A stretch of 64,000 nucleotides of DNA from Alphaproteobacteria bacterium (GTDB taxonomy: Bacteria > Pseudomonadota > Alphaproteobacteria > UBA9655). The stretch is from assembly GCA_013287665.1 (NCBI GenBank), contig JABDDK010000002.1, positions 1 to 64,000 of the forward strand. Direction: 5' to 3'. Of this stretch, positions 1 through 8,829 are shown in pieces. The position numbers were made by a program, and so were the translations under genes. The stretch's first letter is position 1. Every line of letters starts with the position of its first letter. The notes beneath the pieces are model-generated. The model searched no databases. It saw nothing but the letters and a program-made list of their open reading frames with translations, and was not told where the DNA came from.

Positions 1-689
1 GAAACATTGAGCGTTGAAAAGTCAGGATCGGTGGGAAGCTTCGTCAGAAAGTCACATTTCTCCTGCGTTAAGCGCCTCATCCCCTCTCCTTCGGCGCCCA
101 TAATCAGGGCAATCTTTTCAGGAAGCTCGGACTTTGAAAGCGATCTTGAAGCGCGCTCATCGAGCCCAACCGCCCAAAAGCCGGCCTCTTTGAGCTCATC
201 AAGAGCGCGGGCCAAATTTGTCACTTTCCACACGGGGAGCAAATCTAAGGCACCCGATGCGGCCTTTGCAAGGGCACCTCCCAAGGGAGGAGCGTTCCGT
301 TCGGTCATGATAACGCCGAGGGCACCAAGGGCTTTTGCAGTTCTTAAGATAGCACCCACATTATGAGGGTCAGTGACCTGATCAAGGACGACAATCACAC
401 CTGAGTCAGCCTGAGTTAGCATTTTTTTTGAAGGCTCAACAAGCGGAGCTGCTTCAATGGCAATGCCTTGATGAACAGCGCCTTCGGGTAAGAGTCGGGA
501 AAGAGTTCCAGCTTCAAGGACTTCCGCTTTAATGCTCTGATTTTCCTTCGCTAACTCAAGGTCTTTCAGAGTTGACTGTGTCACAAGAAGGCGATGACAC
601 TTCCGTTTTGGATTATGAAGGGCTGCAAGACAGGCATGGGTTCCCCATAGCCAGACTTTTGATGGATCTTGTAAGGGCCGTTTTGACAT
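1..689 (-). CDS. rlmB: TrmH/SpoU-family rRNA ribose methyltransferase, C-terminus cut by window edge
   Basis: SpoU-class 2'-O-methyltransferase, probably the 23S rRNA Gm2251 enzyme. Translation of the minus strand from ATG at 689 gives MSKRPLQDPSKVWLWGTHAC, the N-terminal substrate-binding domain with the usual 'W-G-x-H-A' opening. The knotted catalytic domain follows with motif 1 (LDQVTDPHNVGAILRTA) and motif 2 (IALIMGAEGEGMRRL). Motif 3 has just begun (TLNVS) when the window ends, so only about 20-25 C-terminal residues are missing. The start overlaps the ridA stop as TAATG, so the two are probably cotranscribed. TrmH paralogues are similar, but the extra N-terminal domain favours RlmB. Confidence 0.88.
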   Translation of the reverse strand, partial: MSKRPLQDPSKVWLWGTHACLAALHNPKRKCHRLLVTQSTLKDLELAKENQSIKAEVLEAGTLSRLLPEGAVHQGIAIEAAPLVEPSKKMLTQADSGVIVVLDQVTDPHNVGAILRTAKALGALGVIMTERNAPPLGGALAKAASGALDLLPVWKVTNLARALDELKEAGFWAVGLDERASRSLSKSELPEKIALIMGAEGEGMRRLTQEKCDFLTKLPTDPDFSTLNV

Positions 690-1150
690 TATTCTTTCAC
701 CTCAAATAGGGCTTCGACTTCAACGGCGACACCGAATGGTAAGGAACTTACCCCTAAGGCAGCACGCGCATGACGTCCATTTTCTCCAAAAACCGCGACC
801 ATGAGATCTGAGGCTCCATTGATGACCTTTGGCTGATCCTTAAAATCTTCTGTGCAATTCACAAATCCGCCGAGGCGGATGCATCTTGTGACGTTGTCGA
901 GATTTCCTTCGCATGCTGCTTTAAGGTGGGCGAGTATATTAAGGGCGCAGATTTGAGCGGCCTCACTCCCCTCCTCCACCGTATAGTCTCTCCCGAGCTT
1001 CCCAACGAATTTAAGATCTCCATTCAGAGATGTGATTTGTCCCGATATGAAGACGAGATTCCCAACCTTCACAAAAGGGAGATAGTTAGCCGCAGGGGCG
1101 GGCTGAGATGGCAATGTTATTCCAAGTTCCTTAAGGCGCGCTTCGATCAT
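689..1150 (-). CDS. RidA/YjgF-family protein (long-form, 153 aa)
   Basis: Rid-superfamily protein of the roughly 150-residue subgroup. Canonical RidA hydrolyses reactive enamine/imine intermediates formed by PLP enzymes; the long subgroup is less well characterised. Visible features are the FISGQ strand, the N-I-L-A-H-L-K-A helix that packs the trimer, and the C-terminal strand VAVEVEALFEV. The equivalent of the catalytic Arg (R-x-A-x-x-x) is seen as GRHARAALGVSSLPF. ATG at 1150 has AGGA upstream. It is the first gene of a two-gene minus-strand unit with rlmB, overlapping its start by one base. An imine deaminase role is inferred from family only. Confidence 0.85.
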   Translation of the reverse strand: MIEARLKELGITLPSQPAPAANYLPFVKVGNLVFISGQITSLNGDLKFVGKLGRDYTVEEGSEAAQICALNILAHLKAACEGNLDNVTRCIRLGGFVNCTEDFKDQPKVINGASDLMVAVFGENGRHARAALGVSSLPFGVAVEVEALFEVKE

Positions 1151-1264
1151 TAAGTTAGTCCTCTATTTGTGACGATAGCATACAAGGTTTTTTCAATATC
1201 TCAAGTTTCTTTCACCTCTTTCCTGCGCGAGAGGTGCAGTTTCTACAACCCTCTAGAATTTTCT

Positions 1265-1311
1265 ACCGTTTCCTTTTATGATAAGGAAAAGTGTTTCTAA
1301 AGGAAAACGGT
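1265..1311 (+). promoter_or_regulatory. Possible ribosome-site-masking hairpin in the leader of the 1313 gene
   Basis: The leader holds ACCGTTTCCTTT (1265-1276), complementary to AAAGGAAAACGGT (1299-1311, one bulged A). The right arm contains the AAGGA that should be the ribosome-binding site for the ATG at 1313. The left-arm segment TTTCCTT (1269-1275) can instead pair with AAGGAAA at 1283-1289 around a 7-base loop, which would free the ribosome site. The two pairings exclude each other. Function as a thermosensor or translational switch is inference only. Confidence 0.4.
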
Positions 1312-1312
1312 T

Positions 1313-2044
1313 ATGAAGTCATTTTATCTTATACTAGCGGCACTGATTTTCAGTATATCGCCTGTGAAAGCCTTATCTGTCAGTGACGTTCGGGTATCGG
1401 TTACGGCTGACTCAGCTGCGGCTGCTCGCGAAAAAGCAATTGAAAAAGCCCATGCACTTGCCTTTGAAAAGCTCGTCAAAGAAAATTTTCCGGATCAGGT
1501 GGCATCCCTCCCCTCCCCGGATAAGCTCATGAATATGGTGACGAACTTTTCCATTGATAAGGAGAAGACATCTCCAAAGAAGTATGCTGCATCCATGACC
1601 TTTCAATTTGATGGGGGGCAAGTTCAATCCTGGTTAAAAAAGACAGCCATACCGTCAGGGCCTTCGCTTGCGACAGAACCAACACCACAGACAGAAGCTT
1701 ACGAGCACGAACAACCTGATGCTTACAGGAAAGAGGCAACAGCGCAGACATTTCCCTCCCCCCCATACCAGGCGCATCAATCCACAAAGACTTTCTCAGG
1801 TCCAATAAAGGTGACTGTTTCTTATGCGTCCCTTCCAGAATGGCAGCATATCAAGAATACTTTGGAGCAGGCTCAAGGGATGATCGATGTCTCAGTCACA
1901 AATCTTTCTGCCCAACAAGCCGCTATAGAGTTACAATACGGTGGCAACCTTGTGAGATTGCAGCAACACCTCCAAACGCAAGGGGTATCCCTTTCACCTC
2001 AAGGGGATAGTTGGATCATTACTTCAAACAAGTCAATACGGTAA
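1313..2044 (+). CDS. DUF2066-like secreted protein
   Basis: A 243-residue protein with a clear signal peptide (MKSFYLILAALIFSISPVKA, cleavage near residue 20). The mature start (LSVSDVRVSVTADSAAAARE, then the helix EKAHALAFEKLVKE) resembles the DUF2066 family of periplasmic proteins. The middle is Pro/Gln-rich and low in complexity (about residues 118-160). The C-terminal part has a beta-alpha pattern (KVTVSYASLPEWQHIKNTL). It stands first in a run with the phosphatidyltransferase, AI-2E protein and hdaA, a grouping common in alphaproteobacteria. ATG at 1313 follows AAAGGAAAACGG, which lies in a possible hairpin. No function is assigned. Confidence 0.75.
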   Translation: MKSFYLILAALIFSISPVKALSVSDVRVSVTADSAAAAREKAIEKAHALAFEKLVKENFPDQVASLPSPDKLMNMVTNFSIDKEKTSPKKYAASMTFQFDGGQVQSWLKKTAIPSGPSLATEPTPQTEAYEHEQPDAYRKEATAQTFPSPPYQAHQSTKTFSGPIKVTVSYASLPEWQHIKNTLEQAQGMIDVSVTNLSAQQAAIELQYGGNLVRLQQHLQTQGVSLSPQGDSWIITSNKSIR

Positions 2045-2049
2045 GCTGA

Positions 2050-2610
2050 ATGACACGGATGGTGAATCTTCCTAATGTAATTACATTAATGAGGTTGTTA
2101 AGTGTTCCCCTCATTGTGTCCCTCATTCTTTCACAACAGCTCTTCCTCGCTTTAGTTGTTTTTGCTCTAGCAGGTGTTTCTGATGCTCTCGATGGTTTTT
2201 TAGCCCGTGTTTTTAAGTCCAGGACAACCTTAGGGGCCTATCTTGACCCTATTGCAGATAAAGCCCTCTTGGTTGGCGTTTATGTTGCCTTAGGGCACAC
2301 TGGACTTGTCGATCTTTGGGTTGTGGTGCTCGTCGTCTTTCGAGATGTTTTGATTATCGGGGGAATTCTCCTCCTCTTTGTATTCCATAGCAGTATTGAG
2401 ATGAAACCCCACATGATTAGCAAAATAAATACTGTGGTTCAGCTTGGCTTTGCTCTGTTTGTCCTCGCCCAAGGGGAATCTCTCTTGGGTGTTCCCCATC
2501 TCACTCAAGTCTTTGGGTATGTTGTTGCACTTACAACCGTGCTTTCCGGAATCATTTATGTTAGAATAGGATTCCAATTATTTAACAAGATGGATTTAAC
2601 ACACCTGTGA
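2050..2610 (+). CDS. CDP-alcohol phosphatidyltransferase (PgsA-like)
   Basis: Integral inner-membrane enzyme that transfers a phosphatidyl group from CDP-diacylglycerol to an alcohol, most likely glycerol 3-phosphate. The signature D-G-x2-A-R-x8-G-x3-D-x3-D is complete: DALDGFLARVFKSRTTLGA followed by YLDPIADK at about residues 46-73. Several hydrophobic segments flank it, and 186 residues is normal for the family. ATG at 2050 lies 6 bases after the upstream stop (ATG at 2059 is an alternative), and the TGA overlaps the next gene's GTG (GTGA). Many alphaproteobacteria have this copy beside the AI-2E gene in addition to a separate pgsA, so the exact acceptor is uncertain. Confidence 0.85.
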   Translation: MTRMVNLPNVITLMRLLSVPLIVSLILSQQLFLALVVFALAGVSDALDGFLARVFKSRTTLGAYLDPIADKALLVGVYVALGHTGLVDLWVVVLVVFRDVLIIGGILLLFVFHSSIEMKPHMISKINTVVQLGFALFVLAQGESLLGVPHLTQVFGYVVALTTVLSGIIYVRIGFQLFNKMDLTHL

Positions 2611-3710
2611 CACTGCAACGACAGACCTGGCTTTGGATTGGACTTGGCGCCGCATTTGTGGTGAGCCTCTATTTATTGAAGGGCATTCTTTTGCCTTTTC
2701 TCACAGGGTTACTTGTGGCCTATGCTATGAATCCTGCGGTGAGACGCTTTGAGAAAATGGGAATCTCCCGTGGTATTGGGACAGGGTTCATGATCTTGAG
2801 CTTCTTTCTTTTAATTGGCCTTCTCTTGTTTATCGCCATTCCGTTCATTCAAACTGAGCTTCTGCGCCTTGCCGCACGTGTCCCTCAATATGGGGATCGT
2901 ATTATAAAGGCTCTACAGCCAATATTGGATGAAGTCTCTCATTATGTGCAGCCCCATGACATTGAACGTTTGCGAGGCTTTGCGAGTACTTATATGGGAG
3001 ATGTTATCTCTTGGGGAATTCGGGTGATTGCCAATATTCTCACAAATAGCCTGGCCCTTGCCAACCTCATTTCATTGATTGTTATAACACCTGTTGTGGC
3101 CTTCTATTGCTTAAGAGATTGGAATAAAATTATTAATGCTATTGATGGATGGCTCCCCCGAGCTTACGAACCTGCTTTAAGAAAAATCTTTACAGATATC
3201 AACTCAACAATTGGCGGATTTGCGCGTGGTCAATCGATTGTTTGTCTTATTCTTGCCGTCTACTACTCTATCGCCTTAACGCTTGCAGGCCTTGATTTTA
3301 GCCTCGTCGTTGGGCCTGTTATCGGTATTATGGCTTTTATTCCCTATGTGGGAGCCATCGTTGGATTTATGCTCAGCATTGGAATTGCGATGTCTCAGTT
3401 CTCTGATTGGCAATCTGTTGGCATCATCGCTGCCATCTTTGCCGTTGGTCAAACAACTGAAGCGTATTTACTGATTCCTTATTTAGTCGGTGATCGCATT
3501 GGTCTTCATCCTGTGTGGGTCATATTTGCCTTGCTTGCAGGCGGTGTCCTTTACGGTTTTGTTGGAATATTATTCGCTCTTCCCATCGCTGCAGCGTGCG
3601 GTGTCCTCATTCGACATGCTCTGGCCTATTATCTCAAGAGCCCCTATTACTTGGGACCGACGCCCAAACACCGAAAGAAAGCTAGTGAAACAGCTCATTC
3701 TACCTCTTGA
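2607..3710 (+). CDS. AI-2E/PerM-family membrane transporter
   Basis: Polytopic membrane protein of 367 residues from the PerM/AI-2E exporter family. Members have been linked to autoinducer or ion transport, but the substrate cannot be read here. Hydrophobic helices occur at about residues 7-42, 60-80, 150-175 and then four or more toward the C-terminus (VVGPVIGIMAFIPYVGAIVG, GGVLYGFVGILFALPIAAAC), the family's conserved end. The start is GTG at 2607, overlapping the previous stop. The 3' end overlaps the hdaA start by 26 bases, indicating translational coupling. The charged tail (TPKHRKKASE) is cytoplasmic. Confidence 0.85.
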   Translation: MTLQRQTWLWIGLGAAFVVSLYLLKGILLPFLTGLLVAYAMNPAVRRFEKMGISRGIGTGFMILSFFLLIGLLLFIAIPFIQTELLRLAARVPQYGDRIIKALQPILDEVSHYVQPHDIERLRGFASTYMGDVISWGIRVIANILTNSLALANLISLIVITPVVAFYCLRDWNKIINAIDGWLPRAYEPALRKIFTDINSTIGGFARGQSIVCLILAVYYSIALTLAGLDFSLVVGPVIGIMAFIPYVGAIVGFMLSIGIAMSQFSDWQSVGIIAAIFAVGQTTEAYLLIPYLVGDRIGLHPVWVIFALLAGGVLYGFVGILFALPIAAACGVLIRHALAYYLKSPYYLGPTPKHRKKASETAHSTS

Positions 3711-4365
3711 TCTTCCCCCTACATTTGACGGGCGCGACTTTATTGTTTCAGGGTCGAATGAGGAAGCTTATCTATGGTTGATCCGGTGGCCAAATTGGCC
3801 CCATCGCATTCTCTCTATTTATGGGGATGAAGGGTGTGGAAAGACCCATTTATCGCACATTTGGCAGTGTTATTCCGACTCTAGACATCTTACGGGAGCT
3901 GAATTTAATGAGTGTCCTTTAGAGACTCTTTTGGAAGAAACACGTCCATTTCTGATTGAGGATGCCCATCTTATCCAAAAGGATGAAAAGTTCTTTCACC
4001 TATACAATCACATTATTCAGTCTAAATCAGGTTTGCTGCTTCTCTCGAAAACAGCACCAGCTCACTGGGATACGTCACTGCCGGACTTGCGCTCTCGGCT
4101 CAATTCAATTCCTGCTTTTAAAATTCATGCCCCCGATGAAGAGCTCCTTTCACAAGTGATAAAGAAGCAATTTAGTGATTTACAGCTTAACGTTGATGAT
4201 GGAGTTGTTGCCTATTTGCTTAAATATGTTGAGAGGTCCTTTGAGAGTGCACGGGCTTGGGTTGATATCCTCAACAGACGGGCACTGACACGTCAAAGGA
4301 ATATTACGATTTCATTGGTTCGGGACTGTCTCCAGAGTCAAGATTTGGGTGATAACTATCAATAA
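3685..4365 (+). CDS. hdaA: HdaA-like DnaA-related regulatory ATPase
   Basis: DnaA-related AAA+ protein of 226 residues, expected to work with the beta clamp to stimulate ATP hydrolysis by DnaA after initiation. The N-terminus (VKQLILPLDLPPTFDGRDFI) carries a QLxLPL clamp-binding-like motif. Walker A is GDEGCGKTHL and Walker B is FLIEDAHLI. Sensor and lid segments follow (RSRLNSIPAFKI, then FESARAWVDILNRRAL). GTG at 3685 is chosen because it starts exactly at the clamp motif. The longer open frame upstream runs inside the AI-2E gene. The tail overlaps the convergent sixA gene by 62 bases. Confidence 0.85.
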   Translation: MKQLILPLDLPPTFDGRDFIVSGSNEEAYLWLIRWPNWPHRILSIYGDEGCGKTHLSHIWQCYSDSRHLTGAEFNECPLETLLEETRPFLIEDAHLIQKDEKFFHLYNHIIQSKSGLLLLSKTAPAHWDTSLPDLRSRLNSIPAFKIHAPDEELLSQVIKKQFSDLQLNVDDGVVAYLLKYVERSFESARAWVDILNRRALTRQRNITISLVRDCLQSQDLGDNYQ

Positions 4366-4831
4366 TATCACCATCATGCCAGCCTAGATCAGACCATTTC
4401 GTAATAGGAACCTGAATCCCAACAAGTGTGGCTGGCTTAAGCCCTTCTTTTAAGAAGTCAGGGATAAGACGAACAAGCTTTAAAATTGTAAAAATAACAC
4501 CCGGATTATGTCCAATATAAAGAAGCGATTCCGCATCATCAGGGGCTTGCCTGAGGTACCCAAGAATCTCATCCTCCGAAATATTATAGTAATCTTCAGA
4601 AATTTCTATTTTCCCTGTTTTCGTGAGGCGTCTTAAAGGCTCCAGCGTTTCCTGACATCTTAAGGCTGCTGAGCACATAATAAAATCATATTTTTGAGCT
4701 GTTTGATACAGGTACTGTCCCAATGCTTCAGCCTCCTCACGACCCTGCTGGTCCAAGGCTCGATCAAAGTCAGAGAGCCCTAGTCCTTGAGGTTCAGTGT
4801 GTGCATGACGTAGAATATAGAGTCTTTTCAT
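4304..4831 (-). CDS. SixA-type phosphohistidine phosphatase (histidine phosphatase superfamily)
   Basis: A 175-residue branch-2-like histidine phosphatase. The catalytic motif is at the N-terminus (LYILRHAHTEP, residues 4-14) and the second conserved His is in LYIGHNPGV, with the helix EEAEALGQYL between them as in SixA. SixA removes phosphate from HPt domains of phosphorelays. Alphaproteobacterial members are often annotated only as histidine phosphatases, so the substrate is open. It is a single gene convergent with hdaA, with the last 62 bases overlapping. Confidence 0.8.
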   Translation of the reverse strand: MKRLYILRHAHTEPQGLGLSDFDRALDQQGREEAEALGQYLYQTAQKYDFIMCSAALRCQETLEPLRRLTKTGKIEISEDYYNISEDEILGYLRQAPDDAESLLYIGHNPGVIFTILKLVRLIPDFLKEGLKPATLVGIQVPITKWSDLGWHDGDIIDSYHPNLDSGDSPEPMKS

Positions 4832-4945
4832 CAGTTTATCCTTAAACGTTTTATTTACACTTCATTCTACACAAGTTTATCTAATAACTAGTTAAAAAAA
4901 GAAAAAGTGTGGTACATTCATTAAAACCCATGAGAGTGTATCACA

Positions 4946-5350
4946 ATGTTTACCGACCCACGACTCGAAGCTGACTCAACCTATATTACTGATTTGGATC
5001 TTTGCCAAGTTCGACTGAATCATAATGCCGCTTTTCCTTGGATTCTTCTTATTCCTCGTCAACCTGATCTTGTTGAGATTATTGACCTATCGGCTCGTGA
5101 TCAACAAGTCTTGATGCAAGACATCGTGAGAGCGAGCAAAGTCATGAAGCAACTCTTTAATCCAACAAAGATTAATGTTGCAAGCCTTGGCAACGTGGTG
5201 CCTCAACTTCATGTTCATATTATTGCCCGTTATCAAAGTGATTCCGCTTGGCCAGGACCTGTTTGGAATAGTGGCAGACAAGATGTGTATGATCCTTCTC
5301 TTCTGCGAATGAGAGTAGACCTGATCAGCCAAGAGATCCTAAATTTTTAA
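4946..5350 (+). CDS. HIT-family protein
   Basis: A 134-residue histidine-triad superfamily protein. The motif is NVVPQLHVHIIARY (around residues 90-103). Gln takes the place of the first triad His, but the last two His of the HxHxx core are present. This 'VVPQLHVH' form is a recognised alphaproteobacterial subgroup with the following signature AWPGPVW, also present. HIT proteins hydrolyse or transfer nucleotidyl groups; the substrate here is unknown. ATG at 4946 stands alone with a short AT-rich promoter region upstream. A second, typical HIT protein lies at 55090. Confidence 0.82.
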   Translation: MFTDPRLEADSTYITDLDLCQVRLNHNAAFPWILLIPRQPDLVEIIDLSARDQQVLMQDIVRASKVMKQLFNPTKINVASLGNVVPQLHVHIIARYQSDSAWPGPVWNSGRQDVYDPSLLRMRVDLISQEILNF

Positions 5351-5431
5351 TCAAATTTTAGTATTTTAGCGCTATACTCTTCTTGTTGGAGGAAGAAGAA
5401 AAACAATATCTTCCAATAAGGGGTATTTAAA

Positions 5432-7525
5432 TTGAAAACCGAGCCCATCTATTTTGACCGTGAACTTTCATGGCTTGCCTTTAACGAGCGAGTGCTCGCA
5501 CAGACCTATAATGAAGCCTGCCCTCTCTTAGAAAGGCTCAACTTTATATCAATTTCTGCAAAAAACTTGGATGAATTTTACATGGTTCGGGTTGCGGGCC
5601 TCAAGAACCAGCTTGATGCTGGCATTGAAGTCGTCCTAAACCGCGATGGTCAGAACTTAAAGGAACTCTTAACCAACATCCACGCGAGAACACTTCTTTT
5701 AATTCAAAACCAGCAAACACAGCTCAAAGCGCTCAGGAAAGAATTGAGAGCTCATAATTTAAGTATTGTCGAGCCTAGTGAGCTCTCAAGAAAGGACATA
5801 AAATGGCTGAAGGATTATTTTGAGCATAACTTATTACCGATTTTAACCCCTCTGGCGGTTGACCCTGCCCACCCTTTTCCTTTCATTCCAAATATGGGGC
5901 TTTCCATTGCGTTAGAGCTTGTGGATAATCAAGGTAAGGAAATGAAAGCTCTCATTCCTATTCCCAATCAAATACAGAGATTCATTGCACTTCCTGGCAA
6001 AAACAGTCGTTACATTTTAGCTGAAAATGTTATCATGACACATATACAAGATCTTTTTCCTCGTTTTCATATGAAAGCCTATGGCTGCTTTCGCGTCCTC
6101 AGGGATAGTGAAATTGAAATTAATGAGGAATCTGAAGACTTTGTTCGCCTCTTTGAAGTGGCTTTGAAAAAGAGAAAGAGAGGCGCCGTTATTCTTCTCA
6201 CAATTGATCAGAACATGCCAACCGAACTCAGACAATTTGTTGAAAATAATTTAAATCTCGATATAGGCGATGTTATGACCGTCGAAGGAATATTGGGGCT
6301 TGATGCACTTCAGCAGCTTTTAACGTCTCAAAGACCCGACTTACGTTATGCTTCCTATAATGAACGCTTCCCAGAACGTATACGAGAATTTGGCGGGAAT
6401 ATATTTGCAGCTATTTCCTTTAAAGACCTTGTTGTTCACCATCCTTATGAGAGTTTTGACGTTGTCGTACAATACCTTAAAAATGCAGCTCATGACCCTC
6501 ATGTGGTCTCTATTAAGCAAACACTTTATCGTACGTCCAATAATTCCCCCATTATAGCAGCCCTTATTGAGGCTGCTGAAAATGGAAAAAGTGTGACAGC
6601 TGTTGTTGAAATTAAAGCACGCTTCGATGAGCAAGCTAACTTGCAATGGGCCCAAGATCTAGAACGTGCAGGCGTGATGATTCTCTATGGAATCTTAGGA
6701 TATAAAACACATGGTAAAATATCACTTGTGACACGTCGCGAAGAAACTGGCCTTAAAATCTATACTCACCTTGCAACCGGCAACTATGACCCTGTAACAG
6801 CTCGGATCTATGATGATCTTTCCCTCTTTACTGCAGACTCAGAAATTGGAGAAGAAGCTTCAAAAGTATTCAATTATCTTACAGGGTATGCTTACCCAAA
6901 TAAGCTAAAGAAAATTGCCTATGCTCCGATTACTCTACGTAATACCTTTGAAGACCTCATCAAAGCAGAAATCGCTCATGCAAAAAGTGGACGGCCAGCA
7001 TTTATCTGGGCAAAAATGAATGCTCTCGTTGATTATAAAATTATCGATCTCCTTTATGAAGCCTCATCAGCAGGTGTCTCGATTGATCTTATTATTCGTG
7101 GAATATGCTGCTTGTGCCCTGGCATTAAAGGTTTTTCAGAGAACATTCGTGTAAAAAGCATTGTTGGGCGATTTTTGGAACACTCGAGGATCATTTGCTT
7201 TGGCAATGGAGATGTTCTCCCCTCCCCTCAAGCAAAAGTCTATATTACGTCAGCCGATTGGATGCCCAGAAACCTTGATTGGCGATTTGAAACACTCGTA
7301 TCGATTGAAAATGATACGGTACGGGACCAAATATTGAATCAAATTATGGTGGCCTATCTTAAAGATAAAGCTCAAAGTTGGAACCTCAGCCCAGATGGCA
7401 CCTATCACATGATTGGCGAGATTGGCAAAGGGTTTTCTGCCCATCAATACTTTATGGATAACCCTAGCCTTTCTGGACGCGGTCATGGTGAGGTGAAGGG
7501 TGTGCCTCAACTTACTTTAGGGTGA
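5432..7525 (+). CDS. ppk: Polyphosphate kinase
   Basis: Reversible synthesis of polyphosphate from ATP; 697 residues, the normal PPK1 length. The N-terminal domain begins YFDRELSWLAFNERVL. The phosphorylated His is His427 in YKTHGKISLVTRR, and the second conserved active-site His is His584 in FLEHSRIICFGNG. The ATP-site stretch YTHLATGNYDP is intact. The start is TTG at 5432 after AAGGGG with good spacing. In many alphaproteobacteria ppk follows hdaA and is followed by ppx. Here sixA and a HIT gene intervene, and ppx is replaced by a HipA-like gene. Confidence 0.95.
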   Translation: MKTEPIYFDRELSWLAFNERVLAQTYNEACPLLERLNFISISAKNLDEFYMVRVAGLKNQLDAGIEVVLNRDGQNLKELLTNIHARTLLLIQNQQTQLKALRKELRAHNLSIVEPSELSRKDIKWLKDYFEHNLLPILTPLAVDPAHPFPFIPNMGLSIALELVDNQGKEMKALIPIPNQIQRFIALPGKNSRYILAENVIMTHIQDLFPRFHMKAYGCFRVLRDSEIEINEESEDFVRLFEVALKKRKRGAVILLTIDQNMPTELRQFVENNLNLDIGDVMTVEGILGLDALQQLLTSQRPDLRYASYNERFPERIREFGGNIFAAISFKDLVVHHPYESFDVVVQYLKNAAHDPHVVSIKQTLYRTSNNSPIIAALIEAAENGKSVTAVVEIKARFDEQANLQWAQDLERAGVMILYGILGYKTHGKISLVTRREETGLKIYTHLATGNYDPVTARIYDDLSLFTADSEIGEEASKVFNYLTGYAYPNKLKKIAYAPITLRNTFEDLIKAEIAHAKSGRPAFIWAKMNALVDYKIIDLLYEASSAGVSIDLIIRGICCLCPGIKGFSENIRVKSIVGRFLEHSRIICFGNGDVLPSPQAKVYITSADWMPRNLDWRFETLVSIENDTVRDQILNQIMVAYLKDKAQSWNLSPDGTYHMIGEIGKGFSAHQYFMDNPSLSGRGHGEVKGVPQLTLG

Positions 7526-7530
7526 GGAGA

Positions 7531-8829
7531 ATGTATTCCAGTTTTTACAAGAACCAAAGGGAAGGTGGTCTGCTTAGAGAAAAAAAGATTTATGTCTATA
7601 TTGATTGGGAAAAGATACCTTTATTTGTAGGTTGCCTTTTTACAAGACATCACGAGGGCCTTGAATCAGCTCACTTTGAATATGACCCTCATTGGCTTCA
7701 AAATCCGTTATACTCTGTTTTAAAACCATCACTAATGTTGCATTCATTACCTCTTCATAAGCAAACAGGAAAAGCATTATTTGGCGCCCTAGGCGATTCA
7801 TCTCCCGATATTTGGGGTCGAAATTTAATGAGAAGAGCACAGCAGATTGAAGCAGGGTCACAAATAGAGGAGCCTGAAGCTCTTCAAGAAGTTGATTTTC
7901 TTTTAAATGTTGATGATACTTGTCGCCATGGTGCTCTTAGATTTAAGGATCAACCTGAAGGTCCTTTCTTAAATCAATTTATAAATGGCGAACAAATTCC
8001 AAGTCTTGATGCTTTACCGTCTCTTTTAAAGGCGAGCAAACGCATAATCCAGGGAAAGGATAATGTTAATGACATGAACCTTCTTTTTAAGCCAGCAGCT
8101 TGCTTAGGAGGAGAAAGACCTAAGACAACAGTGTTATCAGAAGAAGGGAATTTATTGATTGCGAAATTCTCTAACCCCAACGATGAATGGAATATTCCTG
8201 AGTGGGAGTGTCATGCATTGACGCTTGCATCAAAAGCTGGGTTTCTAGTGACTCCCCATAAACTTGTAAAGGTCTCTGGTCATTCCGTTTTGTTATTGAA
8301 ACGTTTTGACCGATTTATGGGGAAACGTATTCCCTTTCTTACATTTACGAGTCTCCTTGGTGCGTCAGTGGATGAAGGCCATAGTTATGCTGAAGTTGCT
8401 GTTGCCATTCGCCAATGTTCCTCTCAATATTTTGGCGCATTACGTGATCTCTGGAAAAGAATTGTCTTAGCGGTCCTGATTTCAAATCGGCATCATTTAA
8501 GAAACTATGGAATCTTACTGCCGGATCTTAGCGGATGGAGACTTGCACCCATGTACGATATCAACCCCAAACCAATTGATATTATGCCTAAGCATACTCC
8601 CATTTTTCTTAACAACAAATGTGAACCTATCTCTTTGGAACTCGTCTTAAGCGTTTCAGAAGAGTACGGTTTTTCATTACAAGAGGCTAAAAAGATCGCG
8701 AAGGAAATTGCGAAAGTAACTTCTAATTGGCGAAATGAAGCTAAGGTTTTGGGGATTAAAGAGTCTGAAATTGAGAGAATGACTTCAGCTTTTGAACATA
8801 ATCACTTGAGACTAGCTCTATCATTTTAA
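7531..8829 (+). CDS. HipA-like protein, probable pseudokinase
   Basis: HipA-family protein of 432 residues. The N-terminal subdomain ([18 protein letters not shown]) and kinase core ([23 protein letters not shown] with the ATP-contact Lys, LLLKRFDRF) are clear. The catalytic loop, usually T-D-x-H-x-x-N, reads [12 protein letters not shown]: Arg/His stand where the catalytic Asp belongs and the loop is one residue short. The later metal-binding Asp (PMYDINP) is kept. No HipB-type antitoxin gene adjoins. ATG at 7531 follows GAGGAG at short spacing; GTG at 7522, overlapping the ppk stop, is the alternative. It sits where ppx is usual. Loss of kinase activity is inference. Confidence 0.82.
   Translation: MYSSFYKNQREGGLLREKKIYVYIDWEKIPLFVGCLFTRHHEGLESAHFEYDPHWLQNPLYSVLKPSLMLHSLPLHKQTGKALFGALGDSSPDIWGRNLMRRAQQIEAGSQIEEPEALQEVDFLLNVDDTCRHGALRFKDQPEGPFLNQFINGEQIPSLDALPSLLKASKRIIQGKDNVNDMNLLFKPAACLGGERPKTTVLSEEGNLLIAKFSNPNDEWNIPEWECHALTLASKAGFLVTPHKLVKVSGHSVLLLKRFDRFMGKRIPFLTFTSLLGASVDEGHSYAEVAVAIRQCSSQYFGALRDLWKRIVLAVLISNRHHLRNYGILLPDLSGWRLAPMYDINPKPIDIMPKHTPIFLNNKCEPISLELVLSVSEEYGFSLQEAKKIAKEIAKVTSNWRNEAKVLGIKESEIERMTSAFEHNHLRLALSF

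Noticed and set aside
3490-3684. Upstream extension of the hdaA frame
   Set aside because: It lies within the AI-2E gene. The family start at the clamp-binding motif matches GTG at 3685.
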